This document shows positions 1 through 10,075 of a DNA stretch of 64,000 nt, one piece after another. The stretch is from assembly GCF_004358025.1 (NCBI RefSeq), contig NZ_SMTL01000002.1, positions 434,001-498,000 of the forward strand. Direction: 5' to 3'. The notes beneath the pieces are model-generated. The model was given only the letters and a program-made list of their open reading frames with translations, made no database searches and was not told the origin of the DNA. Origin of the DNA: Rhizobium deserti. GTDB lineage: Bacteria; Pseudomonadota; Alphaproteobacteria; Rhizobiales; Rhizobiaceae. The first letter of the stretch is position 1, and each line of letters opens with the position of its first letter. The position numbers were made by a program, and so were the translations under genes.

Positions 1-461
1 CGCCGCCGCTTCGCTCGGAAGAGGACCGGATCGCCATGGCGGATGCGCTGGCCGACGGCACCATCGATATCATCGTATCCTCGCACGACCCGCAGGACGT
101 CGATACAAAGCGGCTGCCATTCGGCGACGCGGAGGATGGTGCAATTGGACTGGAAACCATGCTGGCCGCGGCGCTGCGTCTTCACCATAGCGGTCGGGTG
201 CCGCTGATGCGCCTGATCGACGCCATATCGACCCGGCCGGCCGAGATCTTCGGTCTCGAAGCCGGCACGCTGAAGCCCGGCGCCAAGGCGGATATCACGC
301 TCATTGATCTCGATGAGCCTTGGATCGTTTCCAAGGATATGATTGTCTCCCGCTCAAAGAACACGCCGTTCGAAGATGCCCGCTTCTCCGGTCGCGCCGT
401 TGCGACCTATGTTGCAGGCCAATGCGTGTTTTCACTTCCAGAGGGGGCGCCACGTGGATGA
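1..461 (+). CDS. pyrC: Dihydroorotase, C-terminal part (5' end outside window)
   Basis: The reading frame is open from the first base, so only about the last 150 residues are present. They begin with PPLRSEEDR, followed by a segment with SSHDP, and end in the typical amidohydrolase tail ([19 protein letters not shown]), which matches class I dihydroorotases. The enzyme cyclises N-carbamoyl-aspartate to dihydroorotate in pyrimidine synthesis. In alphaproteobacteria this gene usually follows pyrB; that gene would lie upstream of the window. The stop codon overlaps the GTG start of plsY by 8 bases, suggesting translational coupling. It could be the catalytically inactive PyrC' form that supports PyrB; the metal ligands needed to decide are not in the window. 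Confidence 0.9.
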   Translation, partial: PPLRSEEDRIAMADALADGTIDIIVSSHDPQDVDTKRLPFGDAEDGAIGLETMLAAALRLHHSGRVPLMRLIDAISTRPAEIFGLEAGTLKPGAKADITLIDLDEPWIVSKDMIVSRSKNTPFEDARFSGRAVATYVAGQCVFSLPEGAPRG

Positions 462-1071
462 GCTTTTCAGCTGGCAGATCACACTGCCGATCGCCCTGGG
501 GGCAATCGTCTTCGGTTATCTGTTGGGATCGATCCCCTTCGGCCTGATCCTCACCCGATCGGCAGGCCTTGGTGATATCCGCTCGATCGGCTCGGGCAAT
601 ATCGGCGCCACCAATGTCTTGAGGACCGGCAACAAGAAGCTGGCCGCGGCCACCTTGCTGCTGGATGCCTTGAAGGCAACCGCAGCAGCGCTGATCGGCT
701 GGTATGCGTTTGGGCCGGACGCTGGACTGCTTGCGGGTTTTGCTGCCTTCCTCGGCCATCTTTATCCGGTGTGGCTCGGCTTCAAGGGCGGCAAGGGTGT
801 CGCCACCTATATCGGCACCCTTCTTGGCGTCGCCCCCTGGATGGTGCTGGTCTTTGCTGCAATCTGGCTCGGCGTCGCCAAGATCAGCAAATATTCCTCG
901 CTCTCCGCCCTGGTTGCAACCCTTGTCATCCCGGTTGTGCTGTGGTTCTTAGGTGAGCCGAAGATCGCGCTGGTTATGGCGGTCATGACCATGATCTCCT
1001 GGTGGAAGCACGAGGCCAACATCAGGCGGCTGATCGCCGGCACCGAAAGCAGGATCGGCCAAAAGGGATAG
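454..1071 (+). CDS. plsY: Glycerol-3-phosphate acyltransferase PlsY
   Basis: Inner-membrane enzyme that transfers an acyl group from acyl-phosphate to glycerol-3-phosphate, the first step of phospholipid synthesis. The three family motifs are visible: [12 protein letters not shown] near residue 45, [15 protein letters not shown] near residue 103, and HEANIRRL close to the C-terminus. Several hydrophobic helices span the protein. I chose GTG at 454 because it gives 205 residues, the normal length, and begins just before the first membrane helix; the longer upstream frame runs through pyrC. It overlaps pyrC by 8 bases and precedes dprA by 13 bases, so the three are probably co-transcribed. Confidence 0.93.
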   Translation: MDELFSWQITLPIALGAIVFGYLLGSIPFGLILTRSAGLGDIRSIGSGNIGATNVLRTGNKKLAAATLLLDALKATAAALIGWYAFGPDAGLLAGFAAFLGHLYPVWLGFKGGKGVATYIGTLLGVAPWMVLVFAAIWLGVAKISKYSSLSALVATLVIPVVLWFLGEPKIALVMAVMTMISWWKHEANIRRLIAGTESRIGQKG

Positions 1072-1084
1072 ACCGGGGGACTGA

Positions 1085-2230
1085 ATGCCGGAGGGCAGCG
1101 CAAGGCGAGCAGGAATTGCGCTGACCGAGAGGCAAAGGATCGCCTGGCTGAGGCTGATCCGTTCCGACAATGTCGGCCCCGCCACCTTTCGAGATCTCAT
1201 CAATCACTGCGGTTCGGCGGAAAACGCGCTGGCCATGCTGCCGGAACTTTCCCGGCGCGGGGGCGCATCGCGCACCATCCGAATTGCAACGGTGCAGGAA
1301 GCGGAACGCGAACTGGAGGCAGCCGAGCGGCATGGCGCCCGCTTCATCGGCATCGGCGAGCCGGACTACCCGCCCGCCTTGCGGCAGATCGACGGCGCGC
1401 CGCCGCTGCTTGCGGCAAAAGGCGACCTCGTAGCGGCCACCCGTCCTTCCATCGGCATCGTCGGCTCGCGCAATGCCTCGATTTCCGGGGCCAAGTTCGC
1501 AGCCATGATTGCCCGCGACGGCGGTCGCGCCGGCTACACGATCACCTCCGGCCTTGCCCGCGGCATCGACACCGCCGCGCATCGGGCCAGTCTCGACACG
1601 GGCACGATCGCCGTCCTGGCAGGCGGCCTCGACCAGCCCTACCCGCCCGAAAACATTCCGCTCCTCAAGGAGATCACCGACGGCACCGGTCTGGCCGTCA
1701 GCGAAATGCCATTCGGGTGGGAGCCGCGGGCGCGCGACTTTCCGCGGCGCAATCGCCTTATTGCCGGCGTTTCCCTCGGCGTGGTCGTCGTCGAAGCCGC
1801 GGAGCGATCGGGCTCTCTTATTACCGCTCGGCTCGCCACCGACTTTGGTCGTCTTGTTTTTGCCGTTCCCGGTTCGCCGCTCGACCCGCGCTGCCACGGC
1901 ACCAACGGTCTCTTGAAGCAAGGCGCCATCGTCACCACCGGATCGGCCGATGTCATTGAGGCGCTCGCGCCGCTTTCGCAACTCGAGCTCTTCGGGGATC
2001 AGGTCGTCGAGGAGCCGGAAAGGCTGGGTAGCGACATCCTGCCGCCGGACGATGATGACCGTGCTGTGATCGTGTCGGCCCTTGGACCGACGCCCGTGGA
2101 TGTCGACGATATCCTGCGACACACGGGCTTGCCTGCCGCCACTGTTTATCTCGTCCTCCTGGAACTCGATTTGGCCGGCAGACTACACCGGCATGCCGGT
2201 GGGCTTGTCTCGCTCGCGATGGAAGACTGA
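1085..2230 (+). CDS. dprA: DNA-processing protein DprA
   Basis: DprA/Smf binds incoming single-stranded DNA during transformation and loads RecA on it. The 381-residue protein shows the Rossmann-like DprA core: GIVGSRNAS near residue 123, [13 protein letters not shown] near 157, [11 protein letters not shown] near 180, then [12 protein letters not shown] and [12 protein letters not shown], all diagnostic of the family. The C-terminal 65 residues (from about [20 protein letters not shown]) look like the winged-helix DprA_WH domain. Its last 48 bases overlap the convergent small gene on the other strand. Natural competence is not established for rhizobia, so the in vivo role here is open. Confidence 0.95.
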   Translation: MPEGSARRAGIALTERQRIAWLRLIRSDNVGPATFRDLINHCGSAENALAMLPELSRRGGASRTIRIATVQEAERELEAAERHGARFIGIGEPDYPPALRQIDGAPPLLAAKGDLVAATRPSIGIVGSRNASISGAKFAAMIARDGGRAGYTITSGLARGIDTAAHRASLDTGTIAVLAGGLDQPYPPENIPLLKEITDGTGLAVSEMPFGWEPRARDFPRRNRLIAGVSLGVVVVEAAERSGSLITARLATDFGRLVFAVPGSPLDPRCHGTNGLLKQGAIVTTGSADVIEALAPLSQLELFGDQVVEEPERLGSDILPPDDDDRAVIVSALGPTPVDVDDILRHTGLPAATVYLVLLELDLAGRLHRHAGGLVSLAMED

Positions 2231-2416
2231 TCGGGGCCGGCGGCCGGTCTGAACGTCACCCGCTTCCACATAAGCCATCTCGATCAGATAACACAGCATG
2301 TCAGCCCCCTCTCCCACAGCGACTTGGCGGAGCTCTGCAAGCATCTGGCGGATGTAGGCAATATTTTCCTTTGTAGCTTCCTCGCGGCGCGGCTTCGTGT
2401 CGCTCAACGGGCCCAT
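2183..2416 (-). CDS. Small conserved-looking protein of unknown function
   Basis: A 77-residue reading frame with ribosome-binding sequence AGGA 8 bases before its ATG. The central part ([18 protein letters not shown], then [17 protein letters not shown]) is predicted helical and protein-like, and differs from the shadow frames nearby. I believe similar short proteins occur next to dprA/topA in rhizobia, but I cannot verify this. The gene converges with dprA and overlaps its 3' end by 48 bases, so it has its own promoter in the dprA-topA gap. Function unknown; no catalytic motif is visible. Confidence 0.68.
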   Translation of the reverse strand: MGPLSDTKPRREEATKENIAYIRQMLAELRQVAVGEGADMLCYLIEMAYVEAGDVQTGRRPRSVFHRERDKPTGMPV

Positions 2417-2662
2417 TTTACGTTCCTGTCAAAAGAGGGATACAGAAGTCCATATTAATTCACTTTCAACCATAAAAGTGACAATATCTCCTTTATCACA
2501 GATTGCAACTGATTATGCCTAATCTTCAAGTTGCATGCCGTTGCGGCGCTAATTTGACGTGGCCTCTTGACCGCGGGTCAAACGGCCTCCATGTCGGGAG
2601 GTCAAGATTTCTGCTCCCGAACTGCTTGTTTCGGAGCAAAGCCTCTATTGCAGAGAAGCAAG

Positions 2663-5371
2663 ATGAATGTTGTCGTTGTAGAATCTCCAGCCAAAGCCAA
2701 GACGATCAATAAGTATCTCGGCTCTGGCTACAAGGTTCTCGCCTCGTTTGGCCATGTGCGCGATCTTCCGGCCAAGGATGGTTCCGTACTGCCCGACCAG
2801 GACTTCGAAATGTTGTGGGAAGTCGATAGCGCCTCCCAAAAGCGCATGAAGGATATCGCCGACGCCCTGAAGGGCTCGGACGGCCTGTTCCTCGCGACCG
2901 ACCCGGATCGCGAAGGTGAAGCGATTTCCTGGCACGTGCTGGATTTGTTGAAGAAGAAGAAGCTGATCGGCGACAAGCCGGTCAAGCGCGTCGTCTTCAA
3001 CGCGATCACCAAAAAGGCCGTGCTCGATGCAATGGCCAATCCGCGCGATATCGACGTGCCGCTCGTGGATGCCTATCTCGCCCGCCGTGCGCTCGACTAT
3101 CTGGTCGGGTTCAACCTCTCGCCGGTGTTGTGGCGCAAGCTGCCGGGCGCCCGCTCGGCCGGCCGCGTACAGTCGGTGGCGCTGCGGCTGGTCTGCGACC
3201 GCGAATCGGAAATCGAACGCTTCGTTTCGGAAGAATACTGGAACCTCTCCGCCCTGCTTCGCACACCGCGTGGCGATGAGTTCGAAGCGCGGCTGGTATC
3301 GGCCGATGGCAAGCGCCTGCAGGCGCGGTCGGTCAAGAATGGCGAAGACGCCACCCGTCTGAAGACACTGCTCGAGGGTGCGGCCTATGCGGTCGATACC
3401 GTCGAAGCAAAACCGGTTAAGCGCAATCCCGGGCCGCCCTTCACTACCTCCACCTTGCAGCAGGCGGCCTCTTCCAATCTGGGCTTCAATGCGTCGCGCA
3501 CTATGCAGGTGGCGCAGAAGCTGTACGAAGGCGTCGATATCGGTGGGGAAACCGTCGGTCTTATTACCTATATGCGAACCGACGGCGTACAGATGGCGCC
3601 GGAAGCGATCGAGGCTGCGCGCGCCGCCATCGTCGACCAGTTCGGCAACCGCTACCTTCCGGAAAAGCCCCGCTTCTATTCCACCAAGGCAAAGAACGCC
3701 CAGGAAGCGCACGAAGCGATCCGCCCGACGGACTTCAACCGCACGCCCGACCAGGTTCGCCGTTATCTCGATGCGGATCAGGTCCGGCTTTACGAGCTGA
3801 TCTGGAAGCGCGGCATAGCCAGCCAAATGGCCTCGGCGGAAATCGAGCGGACGACGGTCGAGATTCTCGCTGACAACAAGGGTGAAAAAGCGGGCTTGCG
3901 TGCAGTTGGCTCGGTTGTCCGCTTCGACGGCTTCCTCGGCGCCTATGTGGACCAGCGCGAGGAAGGCGAAAAACGCGACGACGACGATGAGGATGGCCGC
4001 CTTCCCGAGATCAACGCGCGCGAAAAACTGGACAAGCGGAAAGTCGACGCGAGCCAGCATTTTACCGAACCGCCACCACGCTATTCGGAAGCGTCGCTGA
4101 TCAAGAAGATGGAAGAGCTCGGCATCGGTCGCCCTTCCACCTATGCCGCTACGCTGAAAACGCTGAGCGACCGCGATTACGTGACTGTCGACAAGCGTAG
4201 GCTCGTGCCGCAGGCCAAGGGACGGTTGGTCACCGCCTTTCTCGAGAGCTTCTTCACAAAGTACGTGGAATATGATTTCACGGCCGATCTCGAAGAAAAG
4301 CTCGACCGGATTTCCGCCGGCGAACTGGACTGGAAGCAGGTGCTTCGCGAGTTCTGGCAGGATTTCTTCGGGCAGATCGAAGACACAAAGGAATTGCGAG
4401 TCACCAACGTGCTGGATGCCCTGAACGAGGCACTGGCGCCGCTCGTGTTTCCTAAGCGGGAAGACGGCAGCGATCCGCGCATCTGTCAGGTTTGCGGCAC
4501 CGGCAACCTGTCCCTCAAATTGGGCAAGTACGGCGCCTTCGTTGGCTGCTCCAATTATCCCGATTGTAACTTCACCCGGCAACTCTCGTCGGAGGGCGGT
4601 GCGGAGGCGGAAGCTTCCGGCCTGAACGAGCCGAAGGAGCTCGGCGCCGATCCGCATACGGGCGAGCAACTGACCGTGCGTTCAGGCCGATTCGGCCCCT
4701 ATGTCCAGCGCGGCGAAGGCAAGGAAGCGAAGCGCTCCTCGCTGCCGAAGGGCTGGAAGGTGGAGGACATCGACCATGAAAAGGCACTGGCGCTGATCAA
4801 CTTGCCGCGCGATGTCGGCAAGCATCCGGAAAGCGGCAAGATGATCTCGGCCGGGCTTGGCCGCTACGGGCCATTCCTGCTTCACGATGGCTCCTATGCC
4901 AACCTGGAGACGATAGAGGACGTATTCTCGATCGGCCTCAACCGCGCTGTGACCGTGCTTGCGGAAAAGCAGAGCAAGGGTCCCGGTGGCGGACGTGGCA
5001 CGCCCGCGGCATTGAAGGATCTCGGCGCCCATCCCGATGGTGGCTCGATCACCGTGCGCGACGGCAAATACGGGCCCTATGTGAACTGGGGCAAGATCAA
5101 CGCCACCCTGCCCAAGGCTATGGATCCACAGCAAGTGACGATGGAACAAGCCCTCGCGCTTATTGTTGAAAAGGGCGGCAAGGCGTCTTCCGGCAAGGCC
5201 AAGCCAAAGAAAGCCGCCGCCAAGAGCAGCAGCGACAAGACGGCGGCGGCTCCCAAGGCCAAGGCGCCTGCGAAAGCCAAGGCTCCGGCCAAGGCCGCAG
5301 CAAAGGCACCGGCGAAGGCTAGTTCCACGGCCAAAAAGACCGCTCCCAAGGAGAAGAAGACAGGCACGTGA
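2663..5371 (+). CDS. topA: DNA topoisomerase I
   Basis: Type IA topoisomerase that relaxes negative supercoils. The chosen start, ATG 2663 with GAGAAG upstream, gives MNVVVVESPAKAKTINKYLG, the canonical TOPRIM beginning; an upstream ATG at 2567 would add 32 atypical residues. TOPRIM acidic motif ATDPDREGE lies near residue 80. The catalytic tyrosine is Tyr303 in LITYMRTDG. One four-cysteine zinc finger (CQVC...CSNYPDC) follows near residue 610, then three repeats of the type HPxxG...GxYGPY. The tail of about 70 residues is Lys/Ala rich, as in alphaproteobacterial TopA, and probably binds DNA or RNA polymerase nonspecifically. Total 902 residues. Confidence 0.97.
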   Translation: MNVVVVESPAKAKTINKYLGSGYKVLASFGHVRDLPAKDGSVLPDQDFEMLWEVDSASQKRMKDIADALKGSDGLFLATDPDREGEAISWHVLDLLKKKKLIGDKPVKRVVFNAITKKAVLDAMANPRDIDVPLVDAYLARRALDYLVGFNLSPVLWRKLPGARSAGRVQSVALRLVCDRESEIERFVSEEYWNLSALLRTPRGDEFEARLVSADGKRLQARSVKNGEDATRLKTLLEGAAYAVDTVEAKPVKRNPGPPFTTSTLQQAASSNLGFNASRTMQVAQKLYEGVDIGGETVGLITYMRTDGVQMAPEAIEAARAAIVDQFGNRYLPEKPRFYSTKAKNAQEAHEAIRPTDFNRTPDQVRRYLDADQVRLYELIWKRGIASQMASAEIERTTVEILADNKGEKAGLRAVGSVVRFDGFLGAYVDQREEGEKRDDDDEDGRLPEINAREKLDKRKVDASQHFTEPPPRYSEASLIKKMEELGIGRPSTYAATLKTLSDRDYVTVDKRRLVPQAKGRLVTAFLESFFTKYVEYDFTADLEEKLDRISAGELDWKQVLREFWQDFFGQIEDTKELRVTNVLDALNEALAPLVFPKREDGSDPRICQVCGTGNLSLKLGKYGAFVGCSNYPDCNFTRQLSSEGGAEAEASGLNEPKELGADPHTGEQLTVRSGRFGPYVQRGEGKEAKRSSLPKGWKVEDIDHEKALALINLPRDVGKHPESGKMISAGLGRYGPFLLHDGSYANLETIEDVFSIGLNRAVTVLAEKQSKGPGGGRGTPAALKDLGAHPDGGSITVRDGKYGPYVNWGKINATLPKAMDPQQVTMEQALALIVEKGGKASSGKAKPKKAAAKSSSDKTAAAPKAKAPAKAKAPAKAAAKAPAKASSTAKKTAPKEKKTGT

Positions 5372-7734
5372 GAGAACCGCGCGATAGATCAAGAACTCCG
5401 GGCAGACGCTTAAACACAAGAAACGAAGGCAAAGACGGATCCGGCTCTGCCGACAAGCCGGTGATCATCCACGGGGCTATCCCGCCCCGCGACGTGCTGC
5501 TCGAATTCATTGCGGATAATCCGGATCGTGCCTCCAAGCGTGAGATCGCCAAGGCTTTCGGCCTGAAGGGCGAGACTCGGGTCGAGCTGAAGGATGTCCT
5601 GCGTGCGCTTGAAGACGAAGGTCTTCTGAAGAAGAGCCGCAAGTCCCTCACCCGTCCCGGCGCATTGCCGCCGGTCACCGTGCTCGACATCACCACCCGC
5701 GACAAGGAGGGAGACCTGATCGGTCGCCCGGCTGAATGGCCGGAGGACGCCGGTGCGGCTCCCGCCGTTCTGATACGCCAGTCGTCGCAGGACCGCGGCA
5801 AGGGCAAGGCGCCGGCAGCCGGGCTGAACGACCGCGTGCTCGCCAAGATCTTTGCCAACAAGGACAGGTCCGGCCCCGCCTATACCGCCCGCGTCATCAA
5901 GGTGATCGACCGACGGCAGAATTCCTCGCTCGGCGTCGTCAGGAAGCTCGCGGACGGTGAACTGCGCCTCCTGCCGATCGAGCGGCGCGGCGAGGAAATG
6001 GTCATCGAAGCCGAGGACATCGGCGAGGCCAAGGACGGCGATCTGGTGGAAACGGAGATCGTTCGCTCCGGCCGATACGGCCTGCAGCGTGCGCGCGTTC
6101 TGTCGGTGATCGGCTCGGTCGCATCCGAAAAGGCGATCTCGATGATCGCCATTTATGCGCATGGCATTCCGCACATCTTTCCGCAGGCGGTTCTGGACGC
6201 CGCCGAGGCGGCGGCGCCGGCTAGCATGTCGCAGCGCGAGGACTGGCGCGACGTACCACTCATCACCATCGATCCGGCCGATGCGAAGGACCACGACGAC
6301 GCTGTCTATGCCGAAATGGACCCTTCGCCAGACAATCCGGAGGGCGTTATCGTTACCGTCGCCATTGCCGACGTCTCCTGGTACATCCGGCCGAAGTCGC
6401 CGCTCGATCGCGAAGCGCTGAAACGGGGCAATTCGGTTTATTTTCCCGACCGCGTCGTGCCCATGCTGCCGGAGCGGATTTCCAACGATCTCTGCTCGCT
6501 GCGCGAAGGGGAGGACCGCCCGGCGCTTGCGGTTCGCATGGTGTTTTCGAAGGAAGGCCGCAAGGCGAGCCATACATTCCACCGCGTCATGATGAAGAGT
6601 GCGGCAAAGCTTTCCTACCAGCAGGCGCAGGCCGCCATAGACGGCAGGCCGGATGACAAGGCCGGCCCACTGCTCGACCCGATCCTCAAGCCGCTCTGGC
6701 ATGCCTATGGCATCCTGAAGCGTGGCCGCGAACGGCGCCAGCCGCTCGAGCTCGACATGCCGGAGCGCAAGATCGTGCTCAAGCCCGACGGCACTGTGGA
6801 CCGCGTCTTCGTGCCGGAGCGCCTAGATGCTCACAAGCTCATCGAAGAAATGATGATCCAGGCCAATGTGGCCGCCGCTGAAACACTGGAAAAAAAGCGC
6901 CAGCCGCTCATCTACCGGGTCCACGACACGCCCTCGCTCGCCAAGCAGGAAACCCTGCGCGAGTTCTTGGCGACGCTGGGCATTCCCATGGCCAAGGGCG
7001 GCCAGATGCGGGCGAATTCATTCAACGGCATTCTTGCCAAGGCAGAGGATACGCCGCACCAGGTCATGGTCAACGAAATGGTGCTGCGGTCCCAGAGCCA
7101 GGCCATCTACAGCCCGGACAATATCGGCCATTTCGGCCTCAACCTGATGAGATATGCCCATTTCACCTCGCCGATCCGTCGCTATGCGGATCTGATCGTC
7201 CACCGGGCGCTCGTCGGCTCGCTGGGCCTCGGCGAAGGCGGCATCACCCCGGACGAGGAGGCGCAGCTCGAGGACATCGCCGCCGAAATCTCCACCTTCG
7301 AGCGTCGCGCCATGGCCGCGGAGCGCGATACGGTCAACCGCCTGGTCGCCCACCACCTGAGCGCCCGGATCGGCGAAGATTTCGACGGGCGGGTGTCCGG
7401 AGTGACCAAGGCCGGGCTCTTTGTTTCGCTCCCCACTTATGCAGCCGACGGCTTCATTCCGATCTCGACTCTCGGCAACGACTACTTCATCTATGACGAG
7501 GCGCATCAGGCGCTTACCGGCGAAAAAACCGGGCTCGGTTACCAGATCGGCGACACGGTCGAGGTGCGCCTGGTGGAAGCCATTCCGCTTGCCGGCGCAC
7601 TCCGCTTCGAGATGCTGAGCGAAGGCAAGAAACTGCCGGCCGGAACCCGCTCCTTCCACAAATCCGGACGCCGCGACCGCTCAACCGGGCGCGGCAAGCC
7701 CGGCACGCGGCCGCCGCGCGGCCGAGGGAGATAA
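5368..7734 (+). CDS. rnr: Ribonuclease R
   Basis: Processive 3'-5' exoribonuclease of the RNase II/R family that degrades structured RNA. The 788-residue protein has an N-terminal winged-helix-like segment (residues 40-95), cold-shock/OB domains, the RNB catalytic core with the metal-binding DAKDHDDAVYAEMD near residue 305, and a C-terminal S1 domain (GEDFDGRVSGVTKAGLFVSL) plus a short Arg/Gly-rich tail. Start codon GTG overlaps the topA stop (GTGA), implying coupled translation. It is followed within 2 bases by the DUF983 gene. Confidence 0.96.
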   Translation: MREPRDRSRTPGRRLNTRNEGKDGSGSADKPVIIHGAIPPRDVLLEFIADNPDRASKREIAKAFGLKGETRVELKDVLRALEDEGLLKKSRKSLTRPGALPPVTVLDITTRDKEGDLIGRPAEWPEDAGAAPAVLIRQSSQDRGKGKAPAAGLNDRVLAKIFANKDRSGPAYTARVIKVIDRRQNSSLGVVRKLADGELRLLPIERRGEEMVIEAEDIGEAKDGDLVETEIVRSGRYGLQRARVLSVIGSVASEKAISMIAIYAHGIPHIFPQAVLDAAEAAAPASMSQREDWRDVPLITIDPADAKDHDDAVYAEMDPSPDNPEGVIVTVAIADVSWYIRPKSPLDREALKRGNSVYFPDRVVPMLPERISNDLCSLREGEDRPALAVRMVFSKEGRKASHTFHRVMMKSAAKLSYQQAQAAIDGRPDDKAGPLLDPILKPLWHAYGILKRGRERRQPLELDMPERKIVLKPDGTVDRVFVPERLDAHKLIEEMMIQANVAAAETLEKKRQPLIYRVHDTPSLAKQETLREFLATLGIPMAKGGQMRANSFNGILAKAEDTPHQVMVNEMVLRSQSQAIYSPDNIGHFGLNLMRYAHFTSPIRRYADLIVHRALVGSLGLGEGGITPDEEAQLEDIAAEISTFERRAMAAERDTVNRLVAHHLSARIGEDFDGRVSGVTKAGLFVSLPTYAADGFIPISTLGNDYFIYDEAHQALTGEKTGLGYQIGDTVEVRLVEAIPLAGALRFEMLSEGKKLPAGTRSFHKSGRRDRSTGRGKPGTRPPRGRGR

Positions 7735-7736
7735 GC

Positions 7737-8189
7737 ATGGACGCGCAAAGCCACCAGCCCTCACAATTTGGCGGCCAGCAACAGGCTGAGCGGCCCTTAG
7801 GCCGTTCGATCAAGCGCGGCATGCTTGGCCGCTGTCCATCCTGCGGAACCGGCAAGCTGTTCCGCGCCTTCCTGAAGCCGGTCGATCAATGCGCCGTCTG
7901 CGGCGAGGAGATCCATCACCACCGCGCCGACGATCTGCCTGCCTATCTCGTCATCTTCGTGGTCGGACATGTGCTGATGGCAGGTTATGTGTCGAGCGCT
8001 TTGATGTTCGACATGTCTTCATGGATCCATCTTGCCATTTGGGCACCGCTTGCGGTGTTGGCGGCGCTTTTGACCATCCAGCCCATCAAGGGCGGTGTGA
8101 TCGGGCTGCAATGGGCCTATAGGATGCACGGTTTCGGAGACCACGACGACGAAGCGACCGATCCCGGCCGGGGTGGACCGCTTGCATGA
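7737..8189 (+). CDS. DUF983 family membrane protein
   Basis: A 150-residue protein. An N-terminal zinc-ribbon-like segment has two CxxC pairs (CPSCGTG near residue 39 and CAVCGEE near residue 59) followed by HHHRADD. Two hydrophobic helices follow (about residues 75-95 and 105-125). This architecture is the DUF983 family, frequent in alphaproteobacteria downstream of rnr; its role is unknown. It starts 2 bases after the rnr stop and its own stop overlaps the next start as ATGA, so rnr-DUF983-Nudix form one translationally coupled set. Confidence 0.88.
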   Translation: MDAQSHQPSQFGGQQQAERPLGRSIKRGMLGRCPSCGTGKLFRAFLKPVDQCAVCGEEIHHHRADDLPAYLVIFVVGHVLMAGYVSSALMFDMSSWIHLAIWAPLAVLAALLTIQPIKGGVIGLQWAYRMHGFGDHDDEATDPGRGGPLA

Positions 8190-8881
8190 TTGCGATCGGC
8201 GAGGACATTGCGCCGACCGCTCTCGACGCGGCGGCGAAGGTGCATGTCGCGGGCGTGAGGCCGCAAGATGCGGCGGCACTTCTCCTCATCGACCGCTCCC
8301 ACGGTTACAGCCAGGTCCTCGTCGGACGGCGCGGCAGCGGCCATGTCTTCATGCCGGATGTCTACGTTTTTCCGGGCGGTCGTCGCGACCCGCGCGACCA
8401 CGCCCTGCCCTTTGCGTCGGACCTTCATCCGCTTGTTCTTGACAAGCTCCTCGCCGACGCGCCTGCCGGCACGAATGCTGCGCGGGCTCGCGCACTGGCT
8501 CTTGCGGCGCTGCGGGAACTCGCAGAAGAAACCGGCATCGGCTTTTCTACCGGCCGCGCAGACCTGGCAAAGCTCCGCTATGTGGCGCGCGCGCGCGCCA
8601 TAACGCCGCCCGGTCATATCCGGCGCTACGACACCCGGTTTTTCCTTGCCTTCGCCGATGAAACGGCCCTGGATCTTGCTGCCCTGCAGGATTCGGCAGA
8701 ACTTCAGGACCTGCAATGGCTTGACATGCGCGTCGTTTCGGGTCTGAAACTCCCCCGCATCACCCAGACTGTGTTGGAAGACGTGAAGACCCTGCTCATA
8801 AGCGACCCATCTCTGCCGTTCGGGACCCCTGTGTCCTGTTATTCCATGCGTCATGGACGTTTCGTCCGCAGCCGACTGTAA
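8186..8881 (+). CDS. Nudix hydrolase
   Basis: A 231-residue protein of the Nudix superfamily, which hydrolyses nucleoside diphosphates linked to another group. FPGGRRDP sits near residue 68 and the box residues RELAEETGI near residue 112; the spacing between the glycine and the REUXEEXGU part is enlarged by an insertion of about 30 residues, as in NUDT7/NUDT19-like CoA or acyl-CoA diphosphatases. Substrate cannot be assigned from sequence. ATGA overlap with the preceding DUF983 gene; 9 bases before the MFS gene. Confidence 0.88.
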   Translation: MIAIGEDIAPTALDAAAKVHVAGVRPQDAAALLLIDRSHGYSQVLVGRRGSGHVFMPDVYVFPGGRRDPRDHALPFASDLHPLVLDKLLADAPAGTNAARARALALAALRELAEETGIGFSTGRADLAKLRYVARARAITPPGHIRRYDTRFFLAFADETALDLAALQDSAELQDLQWLDMRVVSGLKLPRITQTVLEDVKTLLISDPSLPFGTPVSCYSMRHGRFVRSRL

Positions 8882-8890
8882 GGTTTTTCG

Positions 8891-10075
8891 ATGTCCCAGC
8901 CGACGCTTGACGCCAACGGGCATCCCGAGGAAATTCACTGGCCGTCGCTTTTCGCCGCCATTTCCGCCATCAGTGCCGTCGGCATCGCCATCGGCCTCGG
9001 TTTGCCGCTGCTCAGCATCATCCTCGAAAAGCGCGGCATCTCCTCGACCTTGATCGGGCTGAACTCGGCCATGGCCGGCATTGCCGCAATGGCCGCTGCG
9101 CCCATCACCACCAAACTCGCCCATCGCTTCGGCGTCGCTCCCACCATGCTTTGGGCTGTAGTCGTATCGGCCGTCTCGGCGCTGGGCTTCTATTATGCGC
9201 CGGCCTTCTGGATGTGGTTTCCGCTGCGCGTGGTTTTCCACGGCGGCATTACCACGCTCTTCATCCTGTCGGAATTCTGGATCAATGCGGCAGCCCCTCC
9301 CCGGCGCCGCGGTCTGGTGCTGGGCATCTATGCCACCGTGCTTTCGGTCGGCTTCGCCATCGGCCCGTTGATCTTTTCGGCAATCGGCAGCGAAGGCATT
9401 CTGCCTTTTCTCGTTGGCGCCGCGGCGATCCTCGTTGCAGCCATCCCGATCTATATTGCCCGCGACGAGAGCCCGGTTCTCGATGAAAAGCCGCAGCGGC
9501 ATTTCCTGCGCTACATCTTTCTTGTGCCGACGGCCACGGTTGCGGTCTTCGTTTTCGGAGCCGTCGAGGCCGGTGGACTGTCGCTGTTTCCGATCTATGC
9601 AAGCCGGTCGGGCTTTTCCGAAGCACAGGCCGCACTTCTGCTGACGGTGATGGGCTTCGGCAACATGGCCTGCCAGATCCCGATCGGCATCTATTCCGAC
9701 AAGCTGCGGGACCGGCGCCCGCTGCTGACTGCCATGGCAGTGACCGGATTGATCGGCGCGCTCGCTATTCCCTTTCTCGTCGAGAACTGGCTGCTGATGG
9801 CGGTCGTGCTGTTCTTCTGGGGAGGCTGCGTTTCCGGCCTTTATACAGTCGGGCTGGCGCATCTCGGCTCCCGACTCACCGGTTCCGACCTCGCGGCGGC
9901 CAATGCGGCCTTCGTCTTCTGCTACGCGATCGGAACCGTTGCCGGGCCGCAGGGCATAGGCGCGGCCATCGATTTGACTGGCAATGACGGATTTGCATGG
10001 GCGCTGGCGTTTTTCTTTGCCCTCTATGTGGCCGTTTCGATTGGACGTTTTGTTTTTGGCCCAAAACACAGTTGA
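8891..10075 (+). CDS. MFS transporter, YcaD-like
   Basis: A 394-residue integral membrane protein with about 12 hydrophobic helices, consistent with the major facilitator superfamily. Between helices 2 and 3 it has the loop KLAHRFGVAPT, and the central loop carries GIYSDKLRDRRPLL, the repeated MFS loop motif with D and RR. Overall pattern resembles the YcaD/YfkF subfamily. Substrate unknown. It closes the run of coupled genes starting at topA; rpmG follows after 88 bases with its own likely promoter. Confidence 0.87.
   Translation: MSQPTLDANGHPEEIHWPSLFAAISAISAVGIAIGLGLPLLSIILEKRGISSTLIGLNSAMAGIAAMAAAPITTKLAHRFGVAPTMLWAVVVSAVSALGFYYAPAFWMWFPLRVVFHGGITTLFILSEFWINAAAPPRRRGLVLGIYATVLSVGFAIGPLIFSAIGSEGILPFLVGAAAILVAAIPIYIARDESPVLDEKPQRHFLRYIFLVPTATVAVFVFGAVEAGGLSLFPIYASRSGFSEAQAALLLTVMGFGNMACQIPIGIYSDKLRDRRPLLTAMAVTGLIGALAIPFLVENWLLMAVVLFFWGGCVSGLYTVGLAHLGSRLTGSDLAAANAAFVFCYAIGTVAGPQGIGAAIDLTGNDGFAWALAFFFALYVAVSIGRFVFGPKHS

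Noticed and set aside
2645..4669. 674-residue open frame on the minus strand
   Set aside because: Mirror of topA, no recognisable domain.
8117..10069. 650-residue open frame on the minus strand
   Set aside because: Lies antisense to the clear Nudix and MFS genes; composition is Arg/Gly/Gln-rich with no domain, as expected of a GC-driven shadow frame.
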